From positions 1-33,538 of the forward strand of contig JANXVU010000047.1 of NCBI GenBank assembly GCA_025351485.1: a stretch of 33,538 nucleotides of DNA, in the 5' to 3' direction. The notes beneath the pieces were generated by a model. That model was not told where the DNA came from. It ran no database searches and saw nothing but the letters and a program-made list of their open reading frames with translations. The translations under genes were made by a program, and so were the position numbers. Position 1 is the first letter of the stretch; each line of letters begins with the position of its first letter. Source of the DNA: Candidatus Eiseniibacteriota bacterium. Lineage in GTDB: Bacteria; Eisenbacteria; RBG-16-71-46; JACRLI01. Of the stretch, positions 22,215-31,294 are shown in pieces.

Positions 22215-23551
22215 AGGGACGCCTGCTGGTGGTGGACGACGAGGCCAACGTCCGCCGGGCGATCCGCACGTTCTTTGAAGACCAGGGGCACGCGGTGGAG
22301 GAAGCCGCCAGCGTCTCGGAGGCGCGCGAGACCGCGCGCTCCGGAGGATTCGACCTGGTGCTCCTGGACGTGCGGATGCCCGGGGAAGACGGCCTGACCC
22401 TGCTGCGCGAGATGGGCGGGGACGCCGAAGGACCGCTGGTGCTCATGATGTCCGGCCAGGCCTCGGTGGAGCTCGCCGTGCAGGCCACCAAGCTGGGCGC
22501 GCACGACTTCCTGGAAAAGCCGCCCGACCCGGAGCGCTGGAGCCTCTCGGTGCGCAACGCGCTGGAAGTGCGCCGGCTGCGCCACGAAAACTCGCGCCTG
22601 CGCGGCGGAATCTCCGCCCCCGGACTGCTGGGCGACTCCCCCGCCATGCGCGAGCTCCGCTCGGGCATCGAGAAGATCGGTCCAACTCTGGGACGCGTGC
22701 TCATCCAGGGAGAGAACGGCACGGGCAAGGAACTGGTGGCCATGGCCCTGCATGCGGCCAGCCCGCGCTCGACCTCGCCGTTCATCAAGCTCAACTGCGC
22801 GGCCCTGCCGCGCGACCTGGTGGAGACCGAGCTGTTCGGCCACGAAAAGGGGGCCTTCACCGGAGCCGGTGCCGCGAGGCCCGGCAAGCTGGAGCTGGCC
22901 CAGGGCGGAACGATCTTCCTGGACGAAATCGGGGACCTTTCCGCCGAGGCGCAGGCCAAGTTCCTGCGAGCGCTCGAGACGGGCGAGTTCGAACGCGTGG
23001 GCGGCCACCGCTCGATGCGAAGCGACGCGCGCGTGATCTCGGCCACCAACAAGGACCTGCCGGCGCTCATCCGCAAGGGCGACTTTCGGGAAGATCTGTT
23101 CTTCCGCATCCACGTGGTGCCGCTGCGGGTGCCGCCCCTGCGGGAGCGCCGCGAAGATGTTCCCCTGCTGGCCCGCCACTTCCTGGGAGTGTTTGCGCAG
23201 TTGCACGGGCGCCGGCTGCGGGAGCTCACCGAGGGGGCCGCTGCGCTGCTCAAGGAACACCCCTGGCCCGGCAACGTGCGGGAGCTGCGCAACCTCATGG
23301 AGCGTTTCGTCATCCTCTCCGATGCGCCGGCGGTGGCGGAGGCCGAGGTGCGGCAGGCAATCCCCGCTTCGGACCCCCACGGCTCCGGCGATCTTCGCTC
23401 GCAGGTGGAGGAGGCCGAGCGCGACAGCATTTCGCGCGCACTGCAGGAATCCGGGTGGAACGTGAGCGCCGCGGCGGACCGGCTGGGCCTGGATCGGGCC
23501 AGCCTGCACCGGAAGATCCGCAAGTACGGCCTCAGCAGGGGGGAATCCTGA
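22211..23551 (+). CDS. NtrC/NtrX-family sigma-54 response regulator
   Basis: The 446-residue protein has a receiver domain (1-120) with phosphoacceptor Asp53 in LVLLDVRMPG and the acidic pair in VVDDE, a sigma-54 AAA+ domain (about 140-370) with GENGTGKELVA, the contact loop GAFTGA, FLDEIGDLS and WPGNVREL, and a Fis-type helix-turn-helix (VSAAADRLGLDRASLHRKIRKYG). It should activate sigma-54 promoters when phosphorylated by the kinase encoded just before. The stop TGA overlaps the start of the barrel gene (TGATG). No sigma-54 promoter is seen close by within this operon. Confidence 0.94.
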   Translation: MKGRLLVVDDEANVRRAIRTFFEDQGHAVEEAASVSEARETARSGGFDLVLLDVRMPGEDGLTLLREMGGDAEGPLVLMMSGQASVELAVQATKLGAHDFLEKPPDPERWSLSVRNALEVRRLRHENSRLRGGISAPGLLGDSPAMRELRSGIEKIGPTLGRVLIQGENGTGKELVAMALHAASPRSTSPFIKLNCAALPRDLVETELFGHEKGAFTGAGAARPGKLELAQGGTIFLDEIGDLSAEAQAKFLRALETGEFERVGGHRSMRSDARVISATNKDLPALIRKGDFREDLFFRIHVVPLRVPPLRERREDVPLLARHFLGVFAQLHGRRLRELTEGAAALLKEHPWPGNVRELRNLMERFVILSDAPAVAEAEVRQAIPASDPHGSGDLRSQVEEAERDSISRALQESGWNVSAAADRLGLDRASLHRKIRKYGLSRGES

Positions 23552-24885
23552 TGCTCCGCCCACCCAGGCTCTCCGGACTGCTCGCGCTGGCGCTGCTCGC
23601 GCTTCCGCACGCCACCCTGGCGCAGCGCCGGGACTGGTTCGCGGGCATCGTGCGCAAGAGCCGCGACAGCACCGCCGCCCTCAGCCCCGGCGCGGCCGTC
23701 GCGGACTCGTCGGATTCCTCCTCGCAGCTGTCCGCGCCGTCCGACACTTTTCCCTCGCCCCCGTCCGCGACGGAATCTCCGGACTGGTCGCTGGACGCTT
23801 CCGGCACGCGCCTGCACGCCCGCGAAGGGCGGGACCTGCGCGCCCGCATCGACTACAACCGGGTGGACCAGCTGCTTCTGGGACTCGCCACCTCGCCCCT
23901 GCCGGCGGATCCCTTCCTGCCGCGGCTGGACATCGAAGGCTCGTATTCGCTGGGGCGCTCGCAGTGGAACTATCTGTTTGGCGTGGAGCAACCGGTGATG
24001 CGCGGCCCCAGCCTGTCCCTTGGAGCACGCGTCTACCGCCTGACCGACTCCGACGACTGGGACCTGCTCAGCCGCGCCGAAAATGCGCTGTCGGCGCTCC
24101 TGGTGCGCCAGGACTACCGCGACTACTTCGGCCGCCGCGGCGCGCAGGGATTCGCGCGCCTCACCTGGGGCGATGGGGCCTCGATCCTGGCCGCGCTCCG
24201 CGCGGACGACCTCAAGTCGCTGGATGCCCAGCGCGGCACATGGAGCCTGTTCGGAGGCACGCGGCAGTTCCGGCCCAATCCCGTCATCCCCGAGGGCGCG
24301 CTCCACCTGGCGGAGGCCACGCTGCGCCTTTCCTCGCGCGCCGGCCGGCCCGCACCGCGGCCCGGCATGGACCTTCGGGCCACCCTGGAAAAGGCCGGCG
24401 GCAGCCTGGGCGGCGACTTCCGGTACTGGCGCCTGGAGGCCGAACACCGCTGGACGGTCAAGATTGCCCCGGGCGTGTGGGTAAACCAGCGGTTCGCGGC
24501 GGGGGACGTGCTTTCCGGCACGGCGCCGCCGGAATTTCGTTTCTACGTGGGCGGCGTCGGCACGCTGCGCGGTTACGACTACAAGGAATTCGGAGGCGAC
24601 CGCTACTATCTCTACAACCTCGAGTATGCGGCCAACCTGGGCCGGCACGTCGCGGCCTTCGACCAGGATGAGCTCCTGCGCGGCATCGAGGTGGTGATCT
24701 TCACCGAGTTCGGAAAGGCCTGGGACTCCGGTGACCATGGCGCGGCCCGCGGCTCGGGTCCCGCGTGGGACGTGGGCGCGGGGCTCCAGACCTCCGGGGA
24801 CGGATTTCACCTGTATCTCTCCCAGAACCTGCAGCAGCCCGGGAACGGCCCGCGCCTGAGCGTGCGCCTGCGGAGAAGCTTCTGA
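23551..24885 (+). CDS. Outer-membrane beta-barrel of the Omp85/bacterial surface antigen type
   Basis: The 444-residue protein has a signal peptide (MLRPPRLSGLLALALLALPHATLAQ), a Ser/Asp-rich linker (about 45-80) and then a beta-barrel of alternating strands. FYVGGVGTLRGYDYKEFGGDRYY (about 331-353) is the conserved signature of the Bac_surface_Ag (BamA C-terminal) barrel, and the chain ends in Phe like many outer-membrane proteins. The POTRA repeats of BamA are absent, so it is not BamA itself. The substrate is unknown. It overlaps the regulator stop by one base and the DUF4390 start by one base, so it is co-translated with a two-component system. Confidence 0.85.
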   Translation: MLRPPRLSGLLALALLALPHATLAQRRDWFAGIVRKSRDSTAALSPGAAVADSSDSSSQLSAPSDTFPSPPSATESPDWSLDASGTRLHAREGRDLRARIDYNRVDQLLLGLATSPLPADPFLPRLDIEGSYSLGRSQWNYLFGVEQPVMRGPSLSLGARVYRLTDSDDWDLLSRAENALSALLVRQDYRDYFGRRGAQGFARLTWGDGASILAALRADDLKSLDAQRGTWSLFGGTRQFRPNPVIPEGALHLAEATLRLSSRAGRPAPRPGMDLRATLEKAGGSLGGDFRYWRLEAEHRWTVKIAPGVWVNQRFAAGDVLSGTAPPEFRFYVGGVGTLRGYDYKEFGGDRYYLYNLEYAANLGRHVAAFDQDELLRGIEVVIFTEFGKAWDSGDHGAARGSGPAWDVGAGLQTSGDGFHLYLSQNLQQPGNGPRLSVRLRRSF

Positions 24886-25559
24886 TGCGGGCTCCCCACG
24901 TCCTGGCCGCCATGGTGGCCACCCTCGTCCTGCTGGCGCCATCCATGACGCCGGCCGACGACGGCGACAGGAACCTGCTCGCGCTGCGCCTGGAGCAGGT
25001 AGAGGCGGGCTCCGGATGGGCCTGGGTGGATTTCAGCCTGGAGCACGCGCTGGAAGGCAAGACCTGGGACGACCTGCGCCACGGCCGCCCGCTCACCTTC
25101 CTCTACACCGTGGAGCTGTGGCGGGAGCGGGCGCACTGGTTCGACTCGCTGGTCTCCTCGCGGGTGGTGGAGATCCGGCTGCGCTACGATCCGTGGCAGG
25201 AAATCTACGCCGTCGCCGGGCTCGGCCCCGACATCCGGCAGGTCCTCACGCCGGAGGAGGCGCAGGCCGTGGTGAGCAGTCATCTTCACCTGAAGGCCGG
25301 CGAGCTCTCCCGGCTCGGCACGGAGGGCCGCTACTACCTGGTGATCCGCGCCGACATCAAGACCCTCACCCTGCACGACCTGAACGAAGTGGAGGGCTGG
25401 CTGCGCGGCGAAGTGAAATCGGATTCGGAGAAAGAGGCCGGGCTTTCCATCCCCCGCTCCCTATTGCGCATGTTCCTGGGCGTGTCGGGCCTGGGCGACC
25501 GCACCGCGCTGCTCCGCAGCGAGCCCTTCGACCTCGCCCGCCTGGGACTGGGATCCTAG
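24885..25559 (+). CDS. DUF4390-type exported protein
   Basis: The 224-residue protein has a signal peptide (about 1-24, ending TPADD) and a single beta-rich domain: FSLEHALEGKTWDDLRHGRPLTFLYTVELWRER, IRLRYDPWQEIYAV and YYLVIRADIKTLTLHDLNEVEGWLRGEV match DUF4390. Family members are often encoded beside NtrY/NtrX-type pairs in proteobacteria, and the same neighbours occur here; the function is unknown. ATG 24885 shares its A with the stop of the barrel gene (TGATG). The stop is one base before the rqcH GTG. Confidence 0.82.
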   Translation: MRAPHVLAAMVATLVLLAPSMTPADDGDRNLLALRLEQVEAGSGWAWVDFSLEHALEGKTWDDLRHGRPLTFLYTVELWRERAHWFDSLVSSRVVEIRLRYDPWQEIYAVAGLGPDIRQVLTPEEAQAVVSSHLHLKAGELSRLGTEGRYYLVIRADIKTLTLHDLNEVEGWLRGEVKSDSEKEAGLSIPRSLLRMFLGVSGLGDRTALLRSEPFDLARLGLGS

Positions 25560-25560
25560 G

Positions 25561-27177
25561 GTGGACCTATTCACCCTCCGAAGGCTGTGCGCCGAACTCG
25601 CCGCCCCGCTGCGCGGCGCCCGATTGGAGTCGGTGGAGCGGCTGGACCCCCGCCGGATGCGGCTTTCCGCCGGCGGGCGCCGGCTGGTGCTGGTATTCGA
25701 CGAGAACCTGTGCGCGGGATGGCTGGAGCAGGAAGCCTCTCCGCGGCTCAAGCTGACCACGTCGCTCCGTTACATGGAAGAGGCCCTGGCCGGCTCGACG
25801 GTGCGCGAAATCCTGGCCGAGCCGGGGCGGATCCGAGTGCTCGCCGATTCGCGCGCCGGCGAAGTGGAGCTTTCGGTGATCGGCCCCCCGAGATCCTTCC
25901 TGATCGCCTTCGTGGCCGGCGAGGCGCGGGCCGGATACCGCCGCCCCATGGACCGGGAATGGCAGGCCCACCTGCCGGCCTTCGAGCCGGGAGCCCCGGA
26001 AGATGCCCCGACCGTGGAGGCCCTCGAAAAGTGGCGCGCCACGCACCCGGAGCCGCTCCGGGTCACCGCGCTCGCGCGGCTCTCGCTGGGCTTCACGCAA
26101 CCGCTGGCGAGGGAGGTGCTGCACCGCGCGGGTGGCGACGATCCCGGCGCGGTGCGCTCGGCGGCCCTCGAAGTGCTGGCCGAGGCGCGCGGCACCGGAC
26201 CGGTGTGGCTCTATCGCCCCGGCGATCGTCCGGGCCTGGTGTCCATGGTGAAGCTCGGCCACGATCCGAGGGAGCCGGCACGATTCGGCACTGTCGCGGA
26301 AGCCACCGCGGCCCTGGATTCCGGGGACCTGGAACCGGCGCGGCTCCAGGTGGCCCGAAGGGCGGCCGCCCGGCCGTTCGAGATCAAGGCGGCCCGGCTC
26401 GCCCGCGCGCTGGAAAAGCTGGACGTGGAGCGCATGGAAATGGCCGAGGCCCCGCTGCTGGAGCGCCAGGCCCACTCGCTGCTGGCCTTTGGCGCACGGA
26501 TCGGCCGCGGCTCCTCGAACGCCTCCCTTCCGGATGCGAGCGATCCCGCGGTGCAGCTGGAGATCCAGCTGGACCCCACCCGCACCGGGGTCGAGAATGC
26601 CACCGTGCTGCTCAAGCGAGCGGCCAAGATGGGCCGCCGGCACGACGCGCTGGAGCGCCGCCGTGCGGACGTGACGCAGCAGCATGCGAAGCAGGCGGGC
26701 ATGGCGGATTCGATCATCGCGGCGGCAACCTGGCAACGCCTGGAGGAACTCGGAGTGCTGGAAGAAGAGCGCAAAGCCCCGGAGAGCGAAGAGGACCGCG
26801 AGGACGCCGCGCGGGGCGAAGTGTACCGCGTGACCAGCATGGAAGGCTGGGCGGTTCTGATCGGAAAGAACGCGGCCCAGAACGAATTCCTGACCCACCG
26901 CCTGGCGCGCCAGAACGACTACTGGTTCCACGCCGAGCATGTGCCCGGATCGCACGTGGTGCTGCGCCGGGACAGCCAGCCCGGAGAGCCCAGCAAGGGC
27001 ACGCTGGAAGAAGTCGCGGGCTATGCGGCGTTCTTCAGCAAGGCCCGGACATCTTCACGCGCGCCGGTGATCGTGGCGGAAAAGAAGCACGTGAGAAAGG
27101 CGCGCGGCGCGCCGGGGAAGGTCACCGTGGAGCGGGGCAAGACGATCATGGCGCGGCCGGTGAAGCCGGCGGGGTAG
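25561..27177 (+). CDS. rqcH: RqcH/NFACT family ribosome quality-control protein
   Basis: The 538-residue protein is somewhat shorter than the usual 560-580. It has an NFACT-N region (about 1-200), a helical middle with coiled coil (about 265-400: KAARLARALEKLDVERMEMAEAPLLERQAHSLL) and the NFACT-R domain (about 425-535: GWAVLIGKNAAQNEFLTHRLARQNDYWFHAEHVPGSHVVLR), the clearest part. RqcH binds stalled 50S subunits and adds C-terminal alanine tails to blocked nascent chains. The Asp-Arg pair of RqcH that binds tRNA-Ala is not obvious: the matching region reads EPGRIRV. GTG 25561 starts one base after the DUF4390 stop. Older databases name it fibronectin-binding protein. Confidence 0.85.
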   Translation: MDLFTLRRLCAELAAPLRGARLESVERLDPRRMRLSAGGRRLVLVFDENLCAGWLEQEASPRLKLTTSLRYMEEALAGSTVREILAEPGRIRVLADSRAGEVELSVIGPPRSFLIAFVAGEARAGYRRPMDREWQAHLPAFEPGAPEDAPTVEALEKWRATHPEPLRVTALARLSLGFTQPLAREVLHRAGGDDPGAVRSAALEVLAEARGTGPVWLYRPGDRPGLVSMVKLGHDPREPARFGTVAEATAALDSGDLEPARLQVARRAAARPFEIKAARLARALEKLDVERMEMAEAPLLERQAHSLLAFGARIGRGSSNASLPDASDPAVQLEIQLDPTRTGVENATVLLKRAAKMGRRHDALERRRADVTQQHAKQAGMADSIIAAATWQRLEELGVLEEERKAPESEEDREDAARGEVYRVTSMEGWAVLIGKNAAQNEFLTHRLARQNDYWFHAEHVPGSHVVLRRDSQPGEPSKGTLEEVAGYAAFFSKARTSSRAPVIVAEKKHVRKARGAPGKVTVERGKTIMARPVKPAG

Positions 27178-27195
27178 ACCGGCCGGGGACGCGGG

Positions 27196-29103
27196 TCAGG
27201 CGGAGGGCGTCGAGGATTTTCCCGCCACCCGCCCTTCGCCTTCCCGCCGGGTGACGCCCAGCGAATCCAGGTGCTCCAGCAGCGGCATCATGTACTTCCT
27301 GGAGAGCCCGAAGATCTCCTTGAAGTCGGCCACCGCAAGGCGGGGCTTCGAACGGAGCGCTTCGGTGACGCGCCCCGCGGCCTGCTCCAGGGCTCCGGCG
27401 TCGAACACCAGGTCCCCGGCGAGCCTGGCCAGCTTGCGGTCAAAGACCAGCCGCAGCACCGTCTCCTGCCCGGAAACGCCACCCTCGGCGGCCAGCTCGG
27501 CCAGCCCGCGGGCCTCCAGGCCGGCCGTCTTCGCGACTTCAAGAATTCTTGCCGCGCCCACGGCTGCCGCCGCGGGAAGCGGCACTTCGGCGGCGCGCGC
27601 CAGCCGGTCTTCGCGCGCGTGCAGGGCTCCCTGCCCCAGGGCGCCCTGCAGCAGCGGGTCAAATAGCGAGGCCGGCAATTCCCGCTGCAGCCGGCTCTTC
27701 AGCTCGCCCTTTCCGATCCCGAATCGCACCGGAAATTCCGCCTGGTAGTGCTCCACTTCGGCCAGCATCCGCGCCAACGCGCCTTCCCAGTGGCTGGAGG
27801 AGACCACGCCATCCCCCGCCTCGCGCGCCCCCCCCCCCGATCGGAGTTCCGCCAGCGCCGCGGCGACCTCTGCAGGCTCCATCCCCACCTGCTTCGCGAG
27901 TTCTTCCACCCGCTTCGGTCCGGCCGCCTTTTCCAACGCCTCCAGCACTCTCTCCGCAGGCGAGCCGGCCTCGGAGCGCAGCAGCGCCGCCAGCGCTTCG
28001 CCGTCATGCGCGCGCACGCGCTCGGCCCGCGGTTCGATCACCGTTCCACCCCCAACGGTATGCTCCGCGGAAGCCGTCCTCAGCACGAACCGGTCGCCGC
28101 GCTCCACGGGGACCGGGTGTCGCAGTTCCAACTGGGCCACGCAGCCTTGGCCCGGTTCGAGTGTGTCCTGGCCGATCAGGCGCAGCACCGCCAGCGTGTC
28201 CCCGGCCCCGAGGTGAAAGCGCACCCCGGTGCGCGAGGTGAGAGCGCGCGGCGCGTCAGGCAGAAGTTCCACCCGCACCGAGGCGCGCCGCGACGGAGCT
28301 CCGGACGCTTCCGCCACCAGCCAGTCGCCCCGGCCGGCCTCTTCGCGCGAAAGCGGATGCAGCGAGATGGCCGCCCGGCGCCCCGCTCCCACCTCCTCCA
28401 CGCGACTGCCGTGGGACTCCACGGTGCGCACCCGCACCTTGCGGCCGGAAGGCTCGAGCACGAGCGTATCCCCCACCCGGACGGTTCCTCGCCACAGGGT
28501 GCCGGTCACCACCGTGCCGAAGCCATCCATGGTAAACACACGGTCGACGGGCATGCGCGCGGGGCCCGCGGAGTCCCGCAGCTCGAGACCCTCCAGCGCC
28601 GCCAGGATGGCCCCCCGCAGCTCCGGCTCGCCCTGGCCGGTCCGGGCGGAAAAACGCACCACCGGTGAGCCCTTGAAGCGGGTGGAGCAGAGGAAGGAGT
28701 GGAATTCCTCCTCCACCAGGTCGGCATAGTCGGCTTCCACCATGTCGATCCTGGTGAGCACGCCGACGCAACGGGGAATGCGGAGCAGATCCAGGATGGC
28801 GGCGTGCTTGCGGGTCTGCGGCATCACCCCTTCGTCGGCGGCGATCACCAGCAGCACCAGGTCCATGCCCCCGACGCCCGCCAGCATGTTGCGGATGAAG
28901 CGCTCGTGGCCGGGCACGTCCACCACGCCCGCCAGCAGGTCCTCCGACAGCGAAAGCGGGGCAAACCCGAGATCGATCGAGATGCCCCGCTGCTTTTCCT
29001 CCTTGAGCCGGTCGGTGTCCACTCCGGTCAGGCGCCGCACCAGCGCGGTCTTGCCGTGGTCGATGTGGCCGGCCGTGCCGATCACGGCGAAGCGTCCGCT
29101 CAA
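27196..29103 (-). CDS. selB: SelB, selenocysteine-specific elongation factor
   Basis: The 635-residue protein carries Sec-tRNA to UGA codons that have a SECIS hairpin. Seen: GTPase motifs GHIDHGKT (about 12-19), the switch-region [12 protein letters not shown] and TRID in the place of NKxD; EF-Tu-like domains 2 and 3 ([38 protein letters not shown]); and the C-terminal winged helices ([37 protein letters not shown]). The length fits the family. TTG 29103 shares two bases with the TGA of murA (TTGA), and no better start exists. A run of eleven G lies in its linker region. No selA, selD or tRNA-Sec gene is in this window. Confidence 0.92.
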   Translation of the reverse strand: MSGRFAVIGTAGHIDHGKTALVRRLTGVDTDRLKEEKQRGISIDLGFAPLSLSEDLLAGVVDVPGHERFIRNMLAGVGGMDLVLLVIAADEGVMPQTRKHAAILDLLRIPRCVGVLTRIDMVEADYADLVEEEFHSFLCSTRFKGSPVVRFSARTGQGEPELRGAILAALEGLELRDSAGPARMPVDRVFTMDGFGTVVTGTLWRGTVRVGDTLVLEPSGRKVRVRTVESHGSRVEEVGAGRRAAISLHPLSREEAGRGDWLVAEASGAPSRRASVRVELLPDAPRALTSRTGVRFHLGAGDTLAVLRLIGQDTLEPGQGCVAQLELRHPVPVERGDRFVLRTASAEHTVGGGTVIEPRAERVRAHDGEALAALLRSEAGSPAERVLEALEKAAGPKRVEELAKQVGMEPAEVAAALAELRSGGGAREAGDGVVSSSHWEGALARMLAEVEHYQAEFPVRFGIGKGELKSRLQRELPASLFDPLLQGALGQGALHAREDRLARAAEVPLPAAAAVGAARILEVAKTAGLEARGLAELAAEGGVSGQETVLRLVFDRKLARLAGDLVFDAGALEQAAGRVTEALRSKPRLAVADFKEIFGLSRKYMMPLLEHLDSLGVTRREGEGRVAGKSSTPSA

Positions 29104-30356
29104 GGCTCGCGCTCCCGGCGGATCTGCGCTCCCACGGCCTGCAGCTTCTTCTCGATCGATTCGTAGCCGCGGTCCACGTGGTACACGCGGGAAATGACGC
29201 TCTCCCCGTCGGCCCACAGCGCGGCCAGGATGAGCGCCGCGGAGGCCCGCAGGTCGGTGGCCATGACCTGGGCGCCGGTCAGCTTGCGCACGCCGCGGAT
29301 CACCGCGACGTTGCGGTCCACGCGCACGTCCGCGCCCATGCGCTGCAACTCGGGCACGTGGGTCCAGCGGTCGAAGTACACGGTGTCGGTCACGGTGCTC
29401 TGCCCGTGCGCCAGGGAAAGCACCGCGATCATCTGCGCCTGCATGTCCGTGGGAAAGCCCGGATAGGGCGCGGTGGTGACCGAGATGGCGTTCAGGCGGT
29501 TGGGACTGGAGACCACGATGTCGTCCCCCTGAACCATCAGGTGCACGCCGGCCTCCTCCATCTTGTTCATCACCGCGCGCATGTGGTCGGCGCGGGCCCC
29601 GGTGATCTTGAGGGTGCTCCCGGTGACCGCCCCGGCGGCCAGGAAGGTGGCGGCCTCGATCCGGTCGGGCATGACTGCGAAGGTCTGCTCGGAGAGCTTC
29701 GAAACTCCTTCGATTTCCACGCGGGAGGTGCCGTGTCCGGTGATGCGGGCCCCGCACTTGACCAGGAATTCGGCCAGACCCTCGATGTCCGGCTCGCGCG
29801 CGGCGTTCTCGATCACCGTGCGGCCTTCCGCCAGGACCGCGGCCATCATTAAGTTTCCGGTCGCGCCCACGCTGGAGACTTCGGAGAAGAAAGTTCCGCC
29901 CTTCAGCGGCCGGCCGTGCGCCAGGATGTAGCCGTGCTCCACGGTGACCTCGGCGCCGAGGGCCTCCATGGCCTTGATGTGCAGGTCCACCGGCCGCGGC
30001 CCCCAGGCGCAACCGCCCGGGAGCGAGACCTTGGCCTCGCCGAACCGCGCCAGCAGCGGGCCCAGCACGTAGATCGAGGCCCGCATGGTCTTCACCAGCT
30101 CGTAGGGAGCGACGGTGGAGGTGATATTGGTGGCGTCCACCCACACGGTGTTGTTCTCGAACCTGGCCTGGGCGCCCAGCGTGCGCAGCACGGTGAGCAG
30201 CGTGTGGACGTCCTTGAGGTCGGGGACATTGCGGATCTCGCTCCGGCCCTCGACCAGCAGCGCGGCGGCCAGGATGGGCAGGGCGGCATTCTTGGAGCCG
30301 CTCACGGGCAATGTGCCGCGGAGCGGGGCTCCTCCGGTGACGACGAATCGATCCAT
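29100..30356 (-). CDS. murA: MurA, UDP-N-acetylglucosamine 1-carboxyvinyltransferase
   Basis: The 418-residue enzyme makes the first committed step of peptidoglycan synthesis by adding enolpyruvate to UDP-GlcNAc. Seen: [12 protein letters not shown] (with Lys22), the catalytic cysteine Cys116 in [15 protein letters not shown], so fosfomycin sensitivity is expected, and [24 protein letters not shown] and TVFENRF-like [13 protein letters not shown] near the end. ATG 30356 is preceded by AAAAGAGAA. The open frame reaches 30503 but runs through the prmC end. The gene ends overlapping the TTG of selB. Confidence 0.96.
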   Translation of the reverse strand: MDRFVVTGGAPLRGTLPVSGSKNAALPILAAALLVEGRSEIRNVPDLKDVHTLLTVLRTLGAQARFENNTVWVDATNITSTVAPYELVKTMRASIYVLGPLLARFGEAKVSLPGGCAWGPRPVDLHIKAMEALGAEVTVEHGYILAHGRPLKGGTFFSEVSSVGATGNLMMAAVLAEGRTVIENAAREPDIEGLAEFLVKCGARITGHGTSRVEIEGVSKLSEQTFAVMPDRIEAATFLAAGAVTGSTLKITGARADHMRAVMNKMEEAGVHLMVQGDDIVVSSPNRLNAISVTTAPYPGFPTDMQAQMIAVLSLAHGQSTVTDTVYFDRWTHVPELQRMGADVRVDRNVAVIRGVRKLTGAQVMATDLRASAALILAALWADGESVISRVYHVDRGYESIEKKLQAVGAQIRREREP

Positions 30357-30415
30357 GAGTTCTCTTTTCGGATGGAGCGGGGCGGGTGGGCCGGGCCGGA
30401 GCGGCGGGGCCGCGC

Positions 30416-31294
30416 CTACGTCCTTGCGAACACCATTCGGGGGCGGCCGGCGAGATCCGCCCGGCCCTCCCACGAGGCGTACCGCCCGGTCTCCCGGACG
30501 CATGATAGGGCATTATCCATTTGGGTCTCGCCGATTTCAAGGGCCAGCAGGCCCGGTGAGGAAAGCCAGCGCGGAGCTTCCCCCAGGATTCGCTCCACGT
30601 GCTCGAGCCCGGTGGGACCGGAAAAGAGCGCCTCGTGTGGTTCGTGGTCCACCACGTCCCGCGGAAGTGCCGGAGCCTCGGAGTGCGCCACGTAGGGGGG
30701 ATTGGAAATCACCAGCGAGGCCCCGTGTTCCGGAAACTCGATCGATTCGAGCGCGGCAAAAAGGTCGCTGTTGTAAAGGTCCACCCGGGAATCCAGTCCG
30801 TTTTCCCGCACGTTTCGCCCGGCCCAGCCGAGGGCCTCGGCAGAGATGTCGAGGCCGATCCACCGGAGCCGCGGCTCGGCCAGCGCCAACCCCGCGGCGA
30901 TGCAGCCGGACCCGGTGCCCACGTCCACGGCCACTCGGGGCTCCGGCGCCCCCATGGAGCGCCATACCTCCAGCGCGGTCTGGGCCAGGTATTCGGTCTC
31001 GGGGCGGGGCACCAGGACCCCCGGTCCCACCAGGATCCGGACGTCCAGAAACGGCACCCAGCCGATCAGGTACTGGAGCGGCTCGCCGGCGGCCCGGCGA
31101 AGGGCCATGGAGCGGAGCGCTTCGAGCTGGTCGTCGGTGGGTTCCACGGGATCGGTGTAGAGCCGGGAGCGCTCCACTGCCAGCACGTGGGCTGCGAGCT
31201 GTTCGGCTTCATGGGGAGGAATCCCCGGGATCTCCTGCAGCAGCCGGCGGATCCCGGAGCGGGAGGACATGGGAGGAGCGGGATCAGTCCGCAT
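30416..31294 (-). CDS. prmC: PrmC, release-factor glutamine methyltransferase
   Basis: The 292-residue SAM methyltransferase modifies the Gln of the GGQ motif in release factors 1 and 2. Seen: an N-terminal helical domain, PRPETEYLAQ, motif I DVGTGSGCIA (about 124-133) and the catalytic NPPY (198-201). It follows prfA, which encodes its substrate, and overlaps it by 11 bases if ATG 31294 is used; ATG 31270 is an alternative eight codons later. Neither has a strong ribosome-binding site, in line with coupled translation. Confidence 0.94.
   Translation of the reverse strand: MRTDPAPPMSSRSGIRRLLQEIPGIPPHEAEQLAAHVLAVERSRLYTDPVEPTDDQLEALRSMALRRAAGEPLQYLIGWVPFLDVRILVGPGVLVPRPETEYLAQTALEVWRSMGAPEPRVAVDVGTGSGCIAAGLALAEPRLRWIGLDISAEALGWAGRNVRENGLDSRVDLYNSDLFAALESIEFPEHGASLVISNPPYVAHSEAPALPRDVVDHEPHEALFSGPTGLEHVERILGEAPRWLSSPGLLALEIGETQMDNALSCVRETGRYASWEGRADLAGRPRMVFART

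Noticed and set aside
24123-24521. Reverse-strand frame inside the barrel gene
   Set aside because: No homology or start signal; it lies wholly inside a gene with a clear signal peptide and barrel signature.
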